The notes under the pieces were generated by a model. That model did not search any database. It was not told the DNA's origin and saw nothing but the letters and a program-made list of their open reading frames with translations. From Bacillota bacterium (GTDB lineage: Bacteria; Bacillota; Clostridia; Tissierellales; Tissierellaceae), in contig JAUWAD010000005.1 of assembly GCA_030602225.1 (NCBI GenBank), forward strand, positions 1-47,434: DNA of 47,434 bases, in the 5' to 3' direction. The position numbers were made by a program, and so were the translations under genes. Below, one piece after another: positions 37,660 through 46,892 of the stretch; position 1 is the first letter of the stretch, and every line of letters starts with the position of its first letter.

Positions 37660-39201
37660 TTGCCGGAAACTTGGTATAATTCAGTTCTTAAAGAGAGGTT
37701 TCCTCCGCCTCTTAAAGTCCTCAACTGGCCACTTAATATTATGGGATTCATAGAAACTAAATTAAATGAGTGGGCAGAGATTCCACTCTTATTTGTTCAA
37801 GAAGCTTTTGACTGGTCTCAAGTTCCTCAAGATGGGCCAAGTGAACAGCAGATTGAACTATTTATCAACTTTAATAAAGGCCCAAGAGTAACAATTAGAA
37901 GTGGTCATGGAACTGGTAAAGATGCAGATGCTGCTATGTTAATACTTTGGTTTATGACTACTAGAGCATATCCAAAGGTAGTTTGTACTGCACCTACTGC
38001 AAGACAGTTAAGTGATATTCTGTGGAGTGAATTAAGTAAATGGCTTAGAATGAGTATTCTTCGAGATGAGTTTGTTCTTCAGAAAGATAAGTTATTTCAT
38101 AAGGATCATCCCAAGGAATGGTGGTGTAGAGCAGTTAGTCCTTCTGTGAAAGCTACTAAAGAAGAACAAGCTGAGACACTTGCAGGTTTTCATGGGGAGC
38201 ATCTTTTAATAGTGGTTGATGAAGCAAGTGGTGTTCCTGATCCTGTATTTATTCCACTTGAAGGTGCGATGACACAAAGAGATAATCATGTGTTACTAAT
38301 TGGGAATATGACTAAAAATACTGGATATTTCTGGGAAAGTCATTTTCATGCTGAATTAAGTAAACCATGGATCAAACTCCATTGGGATTCGAGAAAGAGT
38401 ACTAATGTTAAAGAAACTTATATTACTTACATGACTGAAAAGTATGGGATTGATTCTAATGTCTTTAGAATAAGAGTTGCTGGAGAACCGCCACTAGAAG
38501 ATGAGAGGACATTGATTCCACTACATTGGGCACAACAGTGTATTGGGAATGAAGTAATAGTTGCTGAAGACGAACCTCTTTATCTTGGTGTGGATGTTGC
38601 AAGGTATGGGGAGGATAAGAGTATTATACTTCCAAGACAAGGATTGAGAATAGATCCTTGGGAGCAGTTTCAAGGTATGAATACTATAGATCTTGGAGGG
38701 TTCATTCTTCAAACTCATGATGATTTAGAAGCTGAGGGAGTATCAATTGATGAGATTGGAATTGGTGCAGGTGTAACAGACTGGCTTCACAAGCTTAATA
38801 GAAAGAATGTCTTTGGTGTTAATGTTAAAAGGAAGTCAAGTGATATTACAAGGTTTCATATGCTGAGAGATGAGCTCTGGCTTGCCATGAGAGACAAATG
38901 TATGAATGGCCAGTATTCCTTTCCTGTTGGAGAACTTGGAGAAGAACTTTGTAATGAACTTGCAAGTCCATATTATGGCTTTAATGCTCATGGAGGTTTT
39001 AAAATTGAGAGTAAAAGAGACATGAAACTGAGAGGAGTATATAGTCCTAATATTGCTGATGCACTTGGACTTACTGAGTACTTTTATAATGTAGCTTCAA
39101 GAATCTGGCCTATAGGAAAGAGAAAAAAGAAACAAAAGAGTATTCAACCAATGGGAGACTTACCAAGGAGAAGTGGTAGTCAAGGTTGGATGGCAGCATA
39201 G
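37660..39201 (+). CDS. terL: Terminase large subunit
   Basis: The start is taken at TTG 37660 (513 aa); ATG 37741 is an alternative. Walker A is SGHGTGKD (81-88), Walker B LLIVVDEAS (182-190), and the coupling motif LLIGNMTKN (~212). The C-terminal nuclease begins LGVDVARYGEDKS (D312) and ends with NIADALGLTEYF, as in terminase RNase H-fold nucleases. It pumps DNA into the prohead through the portal encoded next and cuts the concatemer. Confidence 0.92.
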   Translation: MPETWYNSVLKERFPPPLKVLNWPLNIMGFIETKLNEWAEIPLLFVQEAFDWSQVPQDGPSEQQIELFINFNKGPRVTIRSGHGTGKDADAAMLILWFMTTRAYPKVVCTAPTARQLSDILWSELSKWLRMSILRDEFVLQKDKLFHKDHPKEWWCRAVSPSVKATKEEQAETLAGFHGEHLLIVVDEASGVPDPVFIPLEGAMTQRDNHVLLIGNMTKNTGYFWESHFHAELSKPWIKLHWDSRKSTNVKETYITYMTEKYGIDSNVFRIRVAGEPPLEDERTLIPLHWAQQCIGNEVIVAEDEPLYLGVDVARYGEDKSIILPRQGLRIDPWEQFQGMNTIDLGGFILQTHDDLEAEGVSIDEIGIGAGVTDWLHKLNRKNVFGVNVKRKSSDITRFHMLRDELWLAMRDKCMNGQYSFPVGELGEELCNELASPYYGFNAHGGFKIESKRDMKLRGVYSPNIADALGLTEYFYNVASRIWPIGKRKKKQKSIQPMGDLPRRSGSQGWMAA

Positions 39202-39210
39202 GAGAATAGA

Positions 39211-41097
39211 ATGCCTTCTGAAAGAATGGAAACACCAGGAGAAACTAAAGTAGGTGGGGATAATAAAACTCTACTTGATTGGCTTCGTGATGCTGAGAGA
39301 AGCACAGCTGAAACAGAGTGGAGAACTGTTGCTCTTGAGGATTATAAGTTCTATGCTGGTGAGCAAGATACAGCTGAAGTTAAGGCTGAGTTAGAAGATA
39401 AAGACAAGCCAACAAGTGTGTATAATGAAGTAAAGCCTAAAATTGATATGCTTTATGGAATAGCAGCTAAATCAAGACATGAACCTGAAGCATTTCCTGT
39501 TGGTAAAGAAGATGAACCACTTGCTGAACTGTGTAATGGAACACTTAAACATTATGCTAAAAAGATATCTCTTGCTGATAAAGAACTTGCCTGTTTTCTA
39601 CACACATTAAAGGCTGGAAGGTCTCTTTTATACTTCTATATTGATAAAGAGAATCCCTTTAAACCTAAGATAGCCTGTAAAAGATTCTCTGGTTTTAACT
39701 TCTACTTAGACCCAGATTGTGTTGAACTTGATCTTAGTGATGCAAGATACTTATTTCTTGATGTGTGGCTTACTGAAACAGAATTGAAACTTTACTTTCC
39801 TGATGTTGATATGTCCCAGGTGAAAGAGGGAGCTGGGAGTACTGAGACTCTTTCCTTTTTTAATGAGGTAAGTGATAAGTATAGAATTGTAGAGGGCTGG
39901 TATTATAAGATGCGAACAGGTGTCTGGTTTATTAATCCTCTAAGCGGAGAACCAGAATTTCTTACAAAGCCTGATTTTAATAAGTTTGCTCAAACACTTG
40001 AAGAGGGTGTTCCAGTAGGAAAGGATGAGAATGGAGAAGTTATAACAGAACCTGTTGATGTTCCTGCTACTGTTAATGGACACAAGAAAATATATTATTA
40101 TTCAATTTTTACTTCAAATGTTACACTTGAAGAAGGAGAGAGTGCTCATAATTGGGAAGGCTTTCCTACTGTCTTATATGGAGCATATAAAGATGATGAT
40201 AATAATAACTTCTTTGGTGCTATTACTACAATGAAAGATCCTCAAAGATCTAAGAATGATATGAGGAGACAATTATCGCATCAACTTAAAACACTTCCTA
40301 AAGGGATGCCAATGTTTGAGGTGGGAGCAGTTCTTAATCTTGAAGATTATGCAGAGAAAAGCACTTCTCCTGGCTTTTATCTTGAAGTTGCTAAAGGGCA
40401 AATGAGTGGAATAGATTTTAAAGAACAACCTTCTATCCCGCCTATTTATAAAGAATTTGATGCTATGTCTTCTCAAAGTATGAAGGATTCCTCTGGTATT
40501 CAAGATTCTTTAATGAGTGTTCAGACTTCAAGTAGAGAGGCTGGTGTTACTGTAAGAAATAGACAGGAGACTGGAATTACGGTTCTTTATCTCTTGTTTG
40601 ATAATCTAAGAATGTCCAGAATTAAAAGTTATAAAATACTTTTCTCCTTTATTCAACAGTATAAAACAGATGCTGAAGTTGTAAGAATTCAAGGAGAAAA
40701 GGGACTTCAACTGATGCAAATTAATAGTCAGATGAATCCACAGGTTAAAGGCTGGAATGATATAAGTGCTGGAAAGTTTGATCTTGAAATGTCTGATACT
40801 ATAGAGACAGCTACTATGCGAGTGGCCACTGCAGAAATGATAGCAGATTTTTCACATAATAATCCTGGTACTATTCCACCTGATATTTTTATTGATTATC
40901 TTGGACTTCCTTGGAGTGTTAAACAGAAGGTCTTAGGATTTCATACTGAACAGAGAGAAGCACAAGCTGCACAAGCTCAGCATGAAAGAGATATAGCTGA
41001 AAGAGAAATAGAACTTAAAGAAAAGGAGGTGGAGATTAAGGAGAAAGAAGCGGAGGCAAAAATTATACAAGCTAAGAAATCAAACACAAAAGAATAA
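39211..41097 (+). CDS. Portal protein, P22-like
   Basis: At 628 aa this has the length and layout of P22-type portals. An opening segment (TLLDWLRDAERSTAETEWR and FYAGEQDTAEVKAELEDKD) is followed by YNEVKPKIDMLYGIAAKSRHEP. The central region has DPDCVELDLSDARYLFLDVW, and the C-terminal barrel or coiled coil is REIELKEKEVEIKEKE. It forms the dodecameric head-tail gateway and docks the terminase. Confidence 0.9.
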   Translation: MPSERMETPGETKVGGDNKTLLDWLRDAERSTAETEWRTVALEDYKFYAGEQDTAEVKAELEDKDKPTSVYNEVKPKIDMLYGIAAKSRHEPEAFPVGKEDEPLAELCNGTLKHYAKKISLADKELACFLHTLKAGRSLLYFYIDKENPFKPKIACKRFSGFNFYLDPDCVELDLSDARYLFLDVWLTETELKLYFPDVDMSQVKEGAGSTETLSFFNEVSDKYRIVEGWYYKMRTGVWFINPLSGEPEFLTKPDFNKFAQTLEEGVPVGKDENGEVITEPVDVPATVNGHKKIYYYSIFTSNVTLEEGESAHNWEGFPTVLYGAYKDDDNNNFFGAITTMKDPQRSKNDMRRQLSHQLKTLPKGMPMFEVGAVLNLEDYAEKSTSPGFYLEVAKGQMSGIDFKEQPSIPPIYKEFDAMSSQSMKDSSGIQDSLMSVQTSSREAGVTVRNRQETGITVLYLLFDNLRMSRIKSYKILFSFIQQYKTDAEVVRIQGEKGLQLMQINSQMNPQVKGWNDISAGKFDLEMSDTIETATMRVATAEMIADFSHNNPGTIPPDIFIDYLGLPWSVKQKVLGFHTEQREAQAAQAQHERDIAEREIELKEKEVEIKEKEAEAKIIQAKKSNTKE

Positions 41098-41108
41098 TGG
41101 AGGATACT

Positions 41109-41231
41109 ATGAAAGCTAAATATATAAAACCTGAATATTATATTGTTGAAGAAATGATATTTATGTTTGCTATATTTAAAAAGTTAGGACATATCTGTAG
41201 ACAATGTTCCTCTTGTCATGGGTGTAGATAA
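41109..41231 (+). CDS. Tiny Cys-rich protein
   Basis: The 40-aa frame at ATG 41109 follows TGGAGGATACT. The end CRQCSSCHGCR suggests a metal site. It overlaps the next gene as TAATG, so expression is coupled. The function is unknown. Confidence 0.5.
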   Translation: MKAKYIKPEYYIVEEMIFMFAIFKKLGHICRQCSSCHGCR

Positions 41232-41569
41232 TGAAATTAAAACACTGTTTCATTAATGAAGAAGGGAATATCTGGAGAGATACTACATTGATAGAAGCTG
41301 CTAAAGATCTTCTATCTGAAGTATTTGATATTACAACTATTTCTCTTGATGAAATTATTCGCTGGAAAATCTCAAACCTTAGAGATTATGTTAATCATTA
41401 CAAGCGGGTTCAAAGTGCAGATTGTTCTATCCCTATTATACTTAGATCAGATGGATATCCTATGGATGGTTGGCATAGAATTATTAAAGCAAGAGTAACT
41501 GGAGAAACTCTAACAGCAAAAAGGTTCTTGAAAGATCCAGAACCAGATTTTAAAGTTAATATTAAATAA
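41231..41569 (+). CDS. ParB/Srx-like small protein
   Basis: The 112-aa protein contains SIPIILRSDGYPMDGWHRI (residues ~66-84). This resembles the DGxHR-type ParB-like nuclease/NTPase fold, in which D-G-x-H-R is conserved. Here it stands alone, unlike the ParB fusion to a methyltransferase elsewhere in the genome. A role in head-gene expression or DNA processing is possible. Confidence 0.6.
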   Translation: MKLKHCFINEEGNIWRDTTLIEAAKDLLSEVFDITTISLDEIIRWKISNLRDYVNHYKRVQSADCSIPIILRSDGYPMDGWHRIIKARVTGETLTAKRFLKDPEPDFKVNIK

Positions 41570-41581
41570 TTGGAGGATATT

Positions 41582-41788
41582 ATGAGTAATGACCCTTGGA
41601 AACATAGAAGTAGAGAAATGAGTTGTAGTACTTGTATGTGGAATGTTGAAAAAGTTAGTGAAGAAAGAGATGAAAAAGCTATAGTTGTGGGTCGCTGTCG
41701 TAAACATGCACCTACTATGGATGGTTACCCAGTTGTATTTAAAACTGACTGGTGTGGAGATCATAAACTTGACGAAAATAAAATATAA
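41582..41788 (+). CDS. Small zinc-finger-like protein
   Basis: The start at 41582 follows TTGGAGGATATT; a TTG 12 bases earlier is not preferred. The 68-aa protein has CSTCMWNVE, GRCRKHAP and DWCGDH, a plausible four-ligand zinc fold. It sits between portal and scaffold genes. The function is unknown. Confidence 0.6.
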   Translation: MSNDPWKHRSREMSCSTCMWNVEKVSEERDEKAIVVGRCRKHAPTMDGYPVVFKTDWCGDHKLDENKI

Positions 41789-41808
41789 GAAAATTGGAGG
41801 ATAAAGAA

Positions 41809-42738
41809 ATGCCTAAAGAAAACACTGCGCAAGATGCAGAAACAGATGAAACTGGAAAAGAGACTAGTGCTCTGGACAGTTTAGCTGCTGCGCTTGAAGC
41901 TAAGGATGATGTTGATAGTAAGGGAGATGCTGATGAAAAAACAGGTAAAGAAGGTGAAAAGGAAAAAGAGGGTAGTGAAGAAGGTTCTGAAACTTCTGCA
42001 GAAAAGAAAGGAACTGAAGAAGAAAAAGGAACTGAAGATGGAAAAGAGACTGGAGAAGAGAAGGTCTTTACAGAGGCTGATGAAATTCTTGAGTTAAGAA
42101 GCCTGTTAAGAAGTCAGAAAAGGGAAATGTCTCTTTTGAAAGCCAGGCAAAGTAGAGTTGATAAGAGAACCTCTAAGGTTATTGATGAAGAGACTGGAGA
42201 GGAAAAAGAGATTAAAGAAGATTTAACACCTCTTGAAACTAAGATTGAAGCAAAAAATGAACTTGGTGCTCAAAGAGGAGGGCCTCTCGAGGTTTTGCTT
42301 GAACAAATGTCAGACACAAAGAAATGGGGAGATGTTAAAGAAGTTGTTACTGAAAGTAGAGTTGATGAGATTATTGATACTATTGCTGACCATATTACTA
42401 AGGAGCAGGGTGGAGATCTTGAAGAAAATAGACTTGATATTGAACTTTCAGTGTGGAGTATAGCAAATCCTTATAAGTATATGTATGACCTTATTAAACA
42501 ATATCACCCTGATTATATTGAGAAGGGAGAGAAGAAAGAAACTGAAACTGATTCTGCGGAGAAAGATAAAGGAAAGAAAAAGGAACCTGTAAAGACTAAT
42601 ACTTCTATTGGCAGTATGACAGGTGGAACAGATAAGAGTGGTTGGACTTCTGCTAAGATTGATGCTATGGATGAAATGGACTTAGGAACAGTTCCTAAAG
42701 ATGTATATGATAAGTATCTCCGTGGAGAACTTGATTAA
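41809..42738 (+). CDS. Scaffolding-like protein
   Basis: The start at 41809 follows TTGGAGGATAAAGAA. The 309-aa protein is extremely acidic and Lys/Glu-rich (DADEKTGKEGEKEKEGSEE) with helical segments and no cysteine. Its place between portal and major capsid genes, and this composition, fit a head scaffolding protein that is removed or digested during maturation. Confidence 0.75.
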   Translation: MPKENTAQDAETDETGKETSALDSLAAALEAKDDVDSKGDADEKTGKEGEKEKEGSEEGSETSAEKKGTEEEKGTEDGKETGEEKVFTEADEILELRSLLRSQKREMSLLKARQSRVDKRTSKVIDEETGEEKEIKEDLTPLETKIEAKNELGAQRGGPLEVLLEQMSDTKKWGDVKEVVTESRVDEIIDTIADHITKEQGGDLEENRLDIELSVWSIANPYKYMYDLIKQYHPDYIEKGEKKETETDSAEKDKGKKKEPVKTNTSIGSMTGGTDKSGWTSAKIDAMDEMDLGTVPKDVYDKYLRGELD

Positions 42739-42751
42739 AGGAGATTAAATA

Positions 42752-43786
42752 ATGGCTGAAACAAGATTTTTAACAAATGATAATCTAACCAGGAAAAAGT
42801 GGGCAAGGGATTTGTTTTCTATAATTCTTCCTGCAGTTGAATTTAACAGCTTGGTTGGTAAAGGAAAGAATGAGCCTATTCAGATAAGGACTGAATTAGG
42901 TAAAGGAGAAGGTGATCAAATTACCTTTGGTATTAGACTTCCTCTAACAGGTGAAGGTGTAGTTGGTTATGATACTGTAGAAGGTAATGAAGAACAGTTA
43001 ATCTTCCGTGACTTCAAAATGACTATTGAAGAGTTGAATCATGCTGTTGATTCGGGTGGTAAAATGGATCAGCAGAGAATGCCTTATGACTTAGTTGTAG
43101 AAGGTAAAGAAGGTCTGCAGGAATGGTGGGTTGATAAACTGTCTGACTATGTTATTAATGGTCTTGCTGGTAACAGTACTTTCAGAATTGCTGGTAAAGT
43201 ATTTGCTAATGCTATTACAGAACCTGATACTGACCATTTTCTGAAGATGAATGGTGTAGCTGAAGCTTCTATGACAGCTGCTGATGAAATGGATCTTACT
43301 TTTCTTGATGCTATGAAACAGAGGGCAGAAATGCCTACTGGAGATGCTTTCAAAGTACGTCCTCTTGTAAGAAAAGGAAAGAAGTACTACAAGGTCGTTC
43401 TTCACACTTATGTCTTTGACGCACTGAGACAAAATACCAATGTGGCTCAATGGGGTGATTTACTTAGAGCAGCTAATAAGCTCCAAGAACCTAATATTGA
43501 GTTTGAGTACAATGGTATGATGGTAATGAAATCTGAGAGGGTTCCTCAGGTACAGACTAATGTTTACAGGAATATCCTTGTTGGTGCTCAGGCTGGTTGT
43601 TGGGCTTGGGGTGGTGCTGGCGAAAGTAAATCCAGTGTCATGGCGTTTGTTCCTTATACCCGTGATGCTAAGAGATTCCTGATGTTCAGAGGTGGTGGTA
43701 TCTTTGGTTTTCAGAAGACTACTTTTCAAGATCTTGACTATGGTGTAATTGCTGGTTCCAGCTTTGCAACTGCGTTACAAGAATAG
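42752..43786 (+). CDS. Major capsid protein, N4-gp56 family
   Basis: The 344-aa protein contains the family pattern of N4-gp56-type capsids: LTRKKWARDLFSIILPAVEF and VGKGKNEPIQI near the start. GEGVVGYDTVEGNEEQLIFR, SGGKMDQQRMPYDLVVEGKE and GLQEWWVDKLSDYVINGLAG follow. The HK97-like fold forms the head shell. GGAGATTAAATA precedes the ATG. No large N-terminal propeptide is obvious, consistent with the separate scaffold gene just upstream. Confidence 0.9.
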   Translation: MAETRFLTNDNLTRKKWARDLFSIILPAVEFNSLVGKGKNEPIQIRTELGKGEGDQITFGIRLPLTGEGVVGYDTVEGNEEQLIFRDFKMTIEELNHAVDSGGKMDQQRMPYDLVVEGKEGLQEWWVDKLSDYVINGLAGNSTFRIAGKVFANAITEPDTDHFLKMNGVAEASMTAADEMDLTFLDAMKQRAEMPTGDAFKVRPLVRKGKKYYKVVLHTYVFDALRQNTNVAQWGDLLRAANKLQEPNIEFEYNGMMVMKSERVPQVQTNVYRNILVGAQAGCWAWGGAGESKSSVMAFVPYTRDAKRFLMFRGGGIFGFQKTTFQDLDYGVIAGSSFATALQE

Positions 43787-43795
43787 GAGGGAGAT

Positions 43796-44203
43796 ATGAT
43801 ATTTAAGTATACGTATGCTAAAAGAGCTGATAATTTTCGTCTGGTTCGTAGTATAAAACTTATTGAACCTGCTGATGAAACATATTCCCTCATCCAGATT
43901 CCTCAGTATGCATTTATTACTGATGTATGGCTAACTAAACTGGTAGCTTATGGAGACTTAGCTGCCGTTCTTACAGTTGGTTTTACAGGTAATGGAGAAG
44001 CAGCTGATCCAGATGGGTTTATTGATGCTACTCTGGGAGATGCTGATGCAGCTGGTATAGTCAGAGCTACTGAGGATACTCAACCTGGAAGTAAAGGAAA
44101 ATGGTTCAATACTGCTGGTGGAGCAATCACTGCAACCTGTGATGATAATGCAGGAACTGTTGGTACGTTTTTTGTATCAGCTTTGTTTGTCGTTATCCAC
44201 TAA
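43796..44203 (+). CDS. Head accessory protein
   Basis: The 135-aa beta-rich protein immediately follows the major capsid gene (TYSLIQIPQYAFITDVWLTK, AAVLTVGFTGNG, GTFFVSALFVVIH). It has no membrane or catalytic motif. It and the next gene are similar in form, so both may be decoration or head-completion proteins. Confidence 0.65.
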   Translation: MIFKYTYAKRADNFRLVRSIKLIEPADETYSLIQIPQYAFITDVWLTKLVAYGDLAAVLTVGFTGNGEAADPDGFIDATLGDADAAGIVRATEDTQPGSKGKWFNTAGGAITATCDDNAGTVGTFFVSALFVVIH

Positions 44204-44227
44204 ATAAAACAATAGGAGATTATTATA

Positions 44228-44752
44228 ATGGCTATGTTAGATTTGAGAAGGGTTGACCTAAGGAGACAAACTCTGGAAAATCCTTACTGGGTAACCAGTG
44301 CTGAGATTAATAAGGATGCAGATGATGCAGAAGCTGTTCTGTTTTCGTTTCCTCTTACTGGTGGTGCAACTCCTAGTAGAGGACTGATTCTTATCACTGC
44401 AATCTGCTGTGAGATTATCACTGCTTTTGCTGGTGGTACTATCACACTTGATATTGGACTTGGTACTATTCCTCTGGAGAGTACAACTACAGCTGGTGTT
44501 GTTACTATAACTGATGCTGATGAGTTTATTATTAATACTGAAATTACTCATGGCACTCCTGCAACATACTTCCCTGCTGCTAGTGGTTGGGTAACTGCGT
44601 GGGTAGCTGGTACTTTTGTATCTCCTGTCGCAATTGTGCCTTTAGACGCTGATGTTCCTGTTGTATATGCAACGCTTGTGAGTGATGCAGCTATTACAGC
44701 TGGTGCTGCAAGAGTTCATGCGTTAGTTCATAGAGTGCCCTTAATGGGCTAA
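44228..44752 (+). CDS. Head accessory protein, similar in form to the previous
   Basis: The 174-aa protein is hydrophobic and beta-rich (LFSFPLTGGATPSRGLILIT, GGTITLDIGLGTIPLES, VSDAAITAGAARVHALVHRV). It shares its general strand-and-loop plan with the gene upstream, suggesting divergent duplicates. It is likely a decoration or shell-associated protein. Confidence 0.65.
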   Translation: MAMLDLRRVDLRRQTLENPYWVTSAEINKDADDAEAVLFSFPLTGGATPSRGLILITAICCEIITAFAGGTITLDIGLGTIPLESTTTAGVVTITDADEFIINTEITHGTPATYFPAASGWVTAWVAGTFVSPVAIVPLDADVPVVYATLVSDAAITAGAARVHALVHRVPLMG

Positions 44753-44760
44753 GCTGAGAA

Positions 44761-44773
44761 GTCAAAAATTGAC
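44761..44773 (+). promoter_or_regulatory. Dispersed palindrome, site 11
   Basis: GTCAA-AAA-TTGAC followed by TTTACTGA on the + strand, between the stop of the gene ending at 44752 and the ribosome binding site of the next. Confidence 0.7.
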
Positions 44774-44797
44774 TTTACTGAAAACTTGGAGCAGCTG

Positions 44798-45454
44798 ATG
44801 AATTTAGAAGAAATAAGAGATGAAGTAATACTTATTATCCAAGATCCTGATTATGATGAGGATGAGATTGACAAGTATATCAATCAAGCACTTTTATATA
44901 CGGCAGATCTTGTAAATCTACCAGACCTAAAGTCTGTTGAATCTGTGGATACAGTTTTGTCCCAGAACTATGTTAATCTGTCCTCCATAACAGGAGGGTT
45001 TTCAGGAGTCCTGCGTAGGGTAGTTAAAGAAGGTGTGAAAATCTACCCTACGCTTGAACAACTGGCTTCTGATTATGTAGGTAATTGGGATGAAGCTGGA
45101 GAAGTTGAGGCTACTTGTTTGGAAGGTAATATATTATGGTATCAGAAGGTACCTGCTGTGGCAGAGAGTCTTATGCTTATTCTTTATAAGAGCCCGGCTG
45201 TGTTGGAAGATAATACTGATATTCCAAGTAATATTCCTACAGCCCTTCATAAACCACTTCTTGTTAATGGAGCAAGTCATCTTATATTTAATGAGATAGA
45301 GGATGGTATTGAAGGTGAAAAGATAAATACAACTGTCCAGTTTAGATTCTCTTTTAATGAGAATAATAAACACTCTGGAATTATAAAACTCAAAGAGCAT
45401 TTTGCAAAGAGAAGAGTTCATCATATAATGTCTGAAAGTGGGTGGGCTAACTAA
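44798..45454 (+). CDS. Head-tail adaptor-like protein
   Basis: The start is taken at ATG 44798 with GGAG just before it. The 218-aa protein opens with a helical segment (EEIRDEVILIIQDPDYDEDE) and DKYINQALLYTADLVNLP. VLRRVVKEGVKIYP and ALHKPLLVNGASHLIF follow, and it ends VHHIMSESGWAN. This is the typical pattern of phage head-tail adaptor (DUF6682-like) proteins that sit below the portal. The stop overlaps the next start. Confidence 0.7.
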   Translation: MNLEEIRDEVILIIQDPDYDEDEIDKYINQALLYTADLVNLPDLKSVESVDTVLSQNYVNLSSITGGFSGVLRRVVKEGVKIYPTLEQLASDYVGNWDEAGEVEATCLEGNILWYQKVPAVAESLMLILYKSPAVLEDNTDIPSNIPTALHKPLLVNGASHLIFNEIEDGIEGEKINTTVQFRFSFNENNKHSGIIKLKEHFAKRRVHHIMSESGWAN

Positions 45455-46377
45455 TGGGAAAACCACTAAGTATATTTAAAGCAACTACAGGACTAAATAA
45501 AAAACAGGATGAAGTTAGCTTAAATTATGATCCGGAGTCAGGACTTACGGAATTAAGTGAAGCCATCAACGTCGATATTGATGATAAGGGAAAGATTCTA
45601 AGAAGATCTGGCTTCGAATCAATTGATAGTAATGCTTGGCATAGTTTAAAAGGCTTTGGTGATTTTGGTCTTGGAGTGTCAGGTGATTCTCTTTACATCA
45701 TTTATAGGGATAGTAGTGTTACAGGTATAAGGTCTGGACTTACACTTAATAGAAGAATGTCTTATGAAAAGGTTAATGATAGAATATTTTACTGTAATGG
45801 TATTGAGAATGGTGTGGTTTTAGATAGTGTTAGTTGGACTTGGGTTAGTACTGACTTGCCTTCTACTCCAGGTATTAAATATGATATGAGATACTTGAGT
45901 TCTGCTCCTGTTGGAGATCTGGTTAGTTATTTAAGTGGAAGGGTGTATGTTGCAAAAGGAGATACTTTATTCTATAGTCTTCCATGGGCTTACTATTGGT
46001 TTAATTTAGGTCAGGATTTCATTCCGTTTTCAAGTATTATTAACATGCTATGTCCTACAAATGCTGGGATGTTTATAGGCACAGATAAAGGACTTGTCTT
46101 TATGAAAGGTTGGAATCCTTTAGAAACTGAACTTATGCAGGTAGATGATGGGAAAGCTGTAAAGTGGTCTAATGTTGAAATTGACCCTAAGAAACTTCCA
46201 GAGGGTTTTAGATATGCTGGGAAGACTTGGGTGTGGATGAGTAATAAGGGAATATGTCTTGGAAGTGGTGAGGGTATATTTGATAATCTTACTATGGAAA
46301 GGCTTGATATAGAATTTGCTCAAGAAGGGGCAGGATTTTTTGATGGGAGTAAATATGTGGGACTGTTAAACCCATAA
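45454..46377 (+). CDS. Tail nozzle/stabilisation-like protein
   Basis: The 307-aa protein starts at the overlap with the adaptor gene. It begins KATTGLNKKQDEVSLNYDP, then LSEAINVDIDDKGKILRRSG, the hallmark opening of podovirus tail nozzle or stabilisation proteins. A beta-propeller-like body with repeated YF and GVV strands follows. It probably closes the short tail after packaging. Confidence 0.75.
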   Translation: MGKPLSIFKATTGLNKKQDEVSLNYDPESGLTELSEAINVDIDDKGKILRRSGFESIDSNAWHSLKGFGDFGLGVSGDSLYIIYRDSSVTGIRSGLTLNRRMSYEKVNDRIFYCNGIENGVVLDSVSWTWVSTDLPSTPGIKYDMRYLSSAPVGDLVSYLSGRVYVAKGDTLFYSLPWAYYWFNLGQDFIPFSSIINMLCPTNAGMFIGTDKGLVFMKGWNPLETELMQVDDGKAVKWSNVEIDPKKLPEGFRYAGKTWVWMSNKGICLGSGEGIFDNLTMERLDIEFAQEGAGFFDGSKYVGLLNP

Positions 46378-46395
46378 TTTATAAGGAGAAAGGAA

Positions 46396-46881
46396 ATGGC
46401 TTTTCGATTAAGTACAGGATTAAGAAATCTATTAATGGCACAGGCAAGTGGAAGTCTTGTTGGTGCAGGCTTTGGAACTTTGTTCCTAGATGGTGTCATT
46501 TATGTCTATACAGGGAGTCAGCCAGCAACTGCTGATCTTGCTGAGACTGGTACTAACATTCTTATTATTACTGAGAGTGGTGGTGCATTTACACCTTCAA
46601 GTCCTACTAATGGTCTTGAGTTTGAAGATGATCCTGCAAGTGGAGAACTTGAGAAAGCTGCTGCAGAGACTTGGCAAGGCATTGGTATAGGTGGCGGTGG
46701 GACTGCTGGATGGTTCAGGTTTTATGCTAATGATAGAATTCAGGGAGCAAGTGCTGTAAGTGTAAGATTTGATGGGGCTTGTGGAACTTCTGGAACTGAA
46801 CTTATTATGAGCAGTACTACTATTGTAGTAGATGCTACTACTACTATTGATACATTTAAAGTTACTATACCAGCTTCATAA
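46396..46881 (+). CDS. Hypothetical virion protein (conserved phage family)
   Basis: The 161-aa protein reads MAFRLSTGLRNLLMAQASGS then DGVIYVYTGSQPATADLAET, a pattern shared by many phage tail-region proteins of unknown function. Beta strands dominate and the end is Thr-rich (ATTTIDTFKVTIPAS). AAGGAGAAAGGAA precedes the ATG. It is probably a minor tail component. Confidence 0.7.
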   Translation: MAFRLSTGLRNLLMAQASGSLVGAGFGTLFLDGVIYVYTGSQPATADLAETGTNILIITESGGAFTPSSPTNGLEFEDDPASGELEKAAAETWQGIGIGGGGTAGWFRFYANDRIQGASAVSVRFDGACGTSGTELIMSSTTIVVDATTTIDTFKVTIPAS

Positions 46882-46892
46882 GGAAGTAGTAT

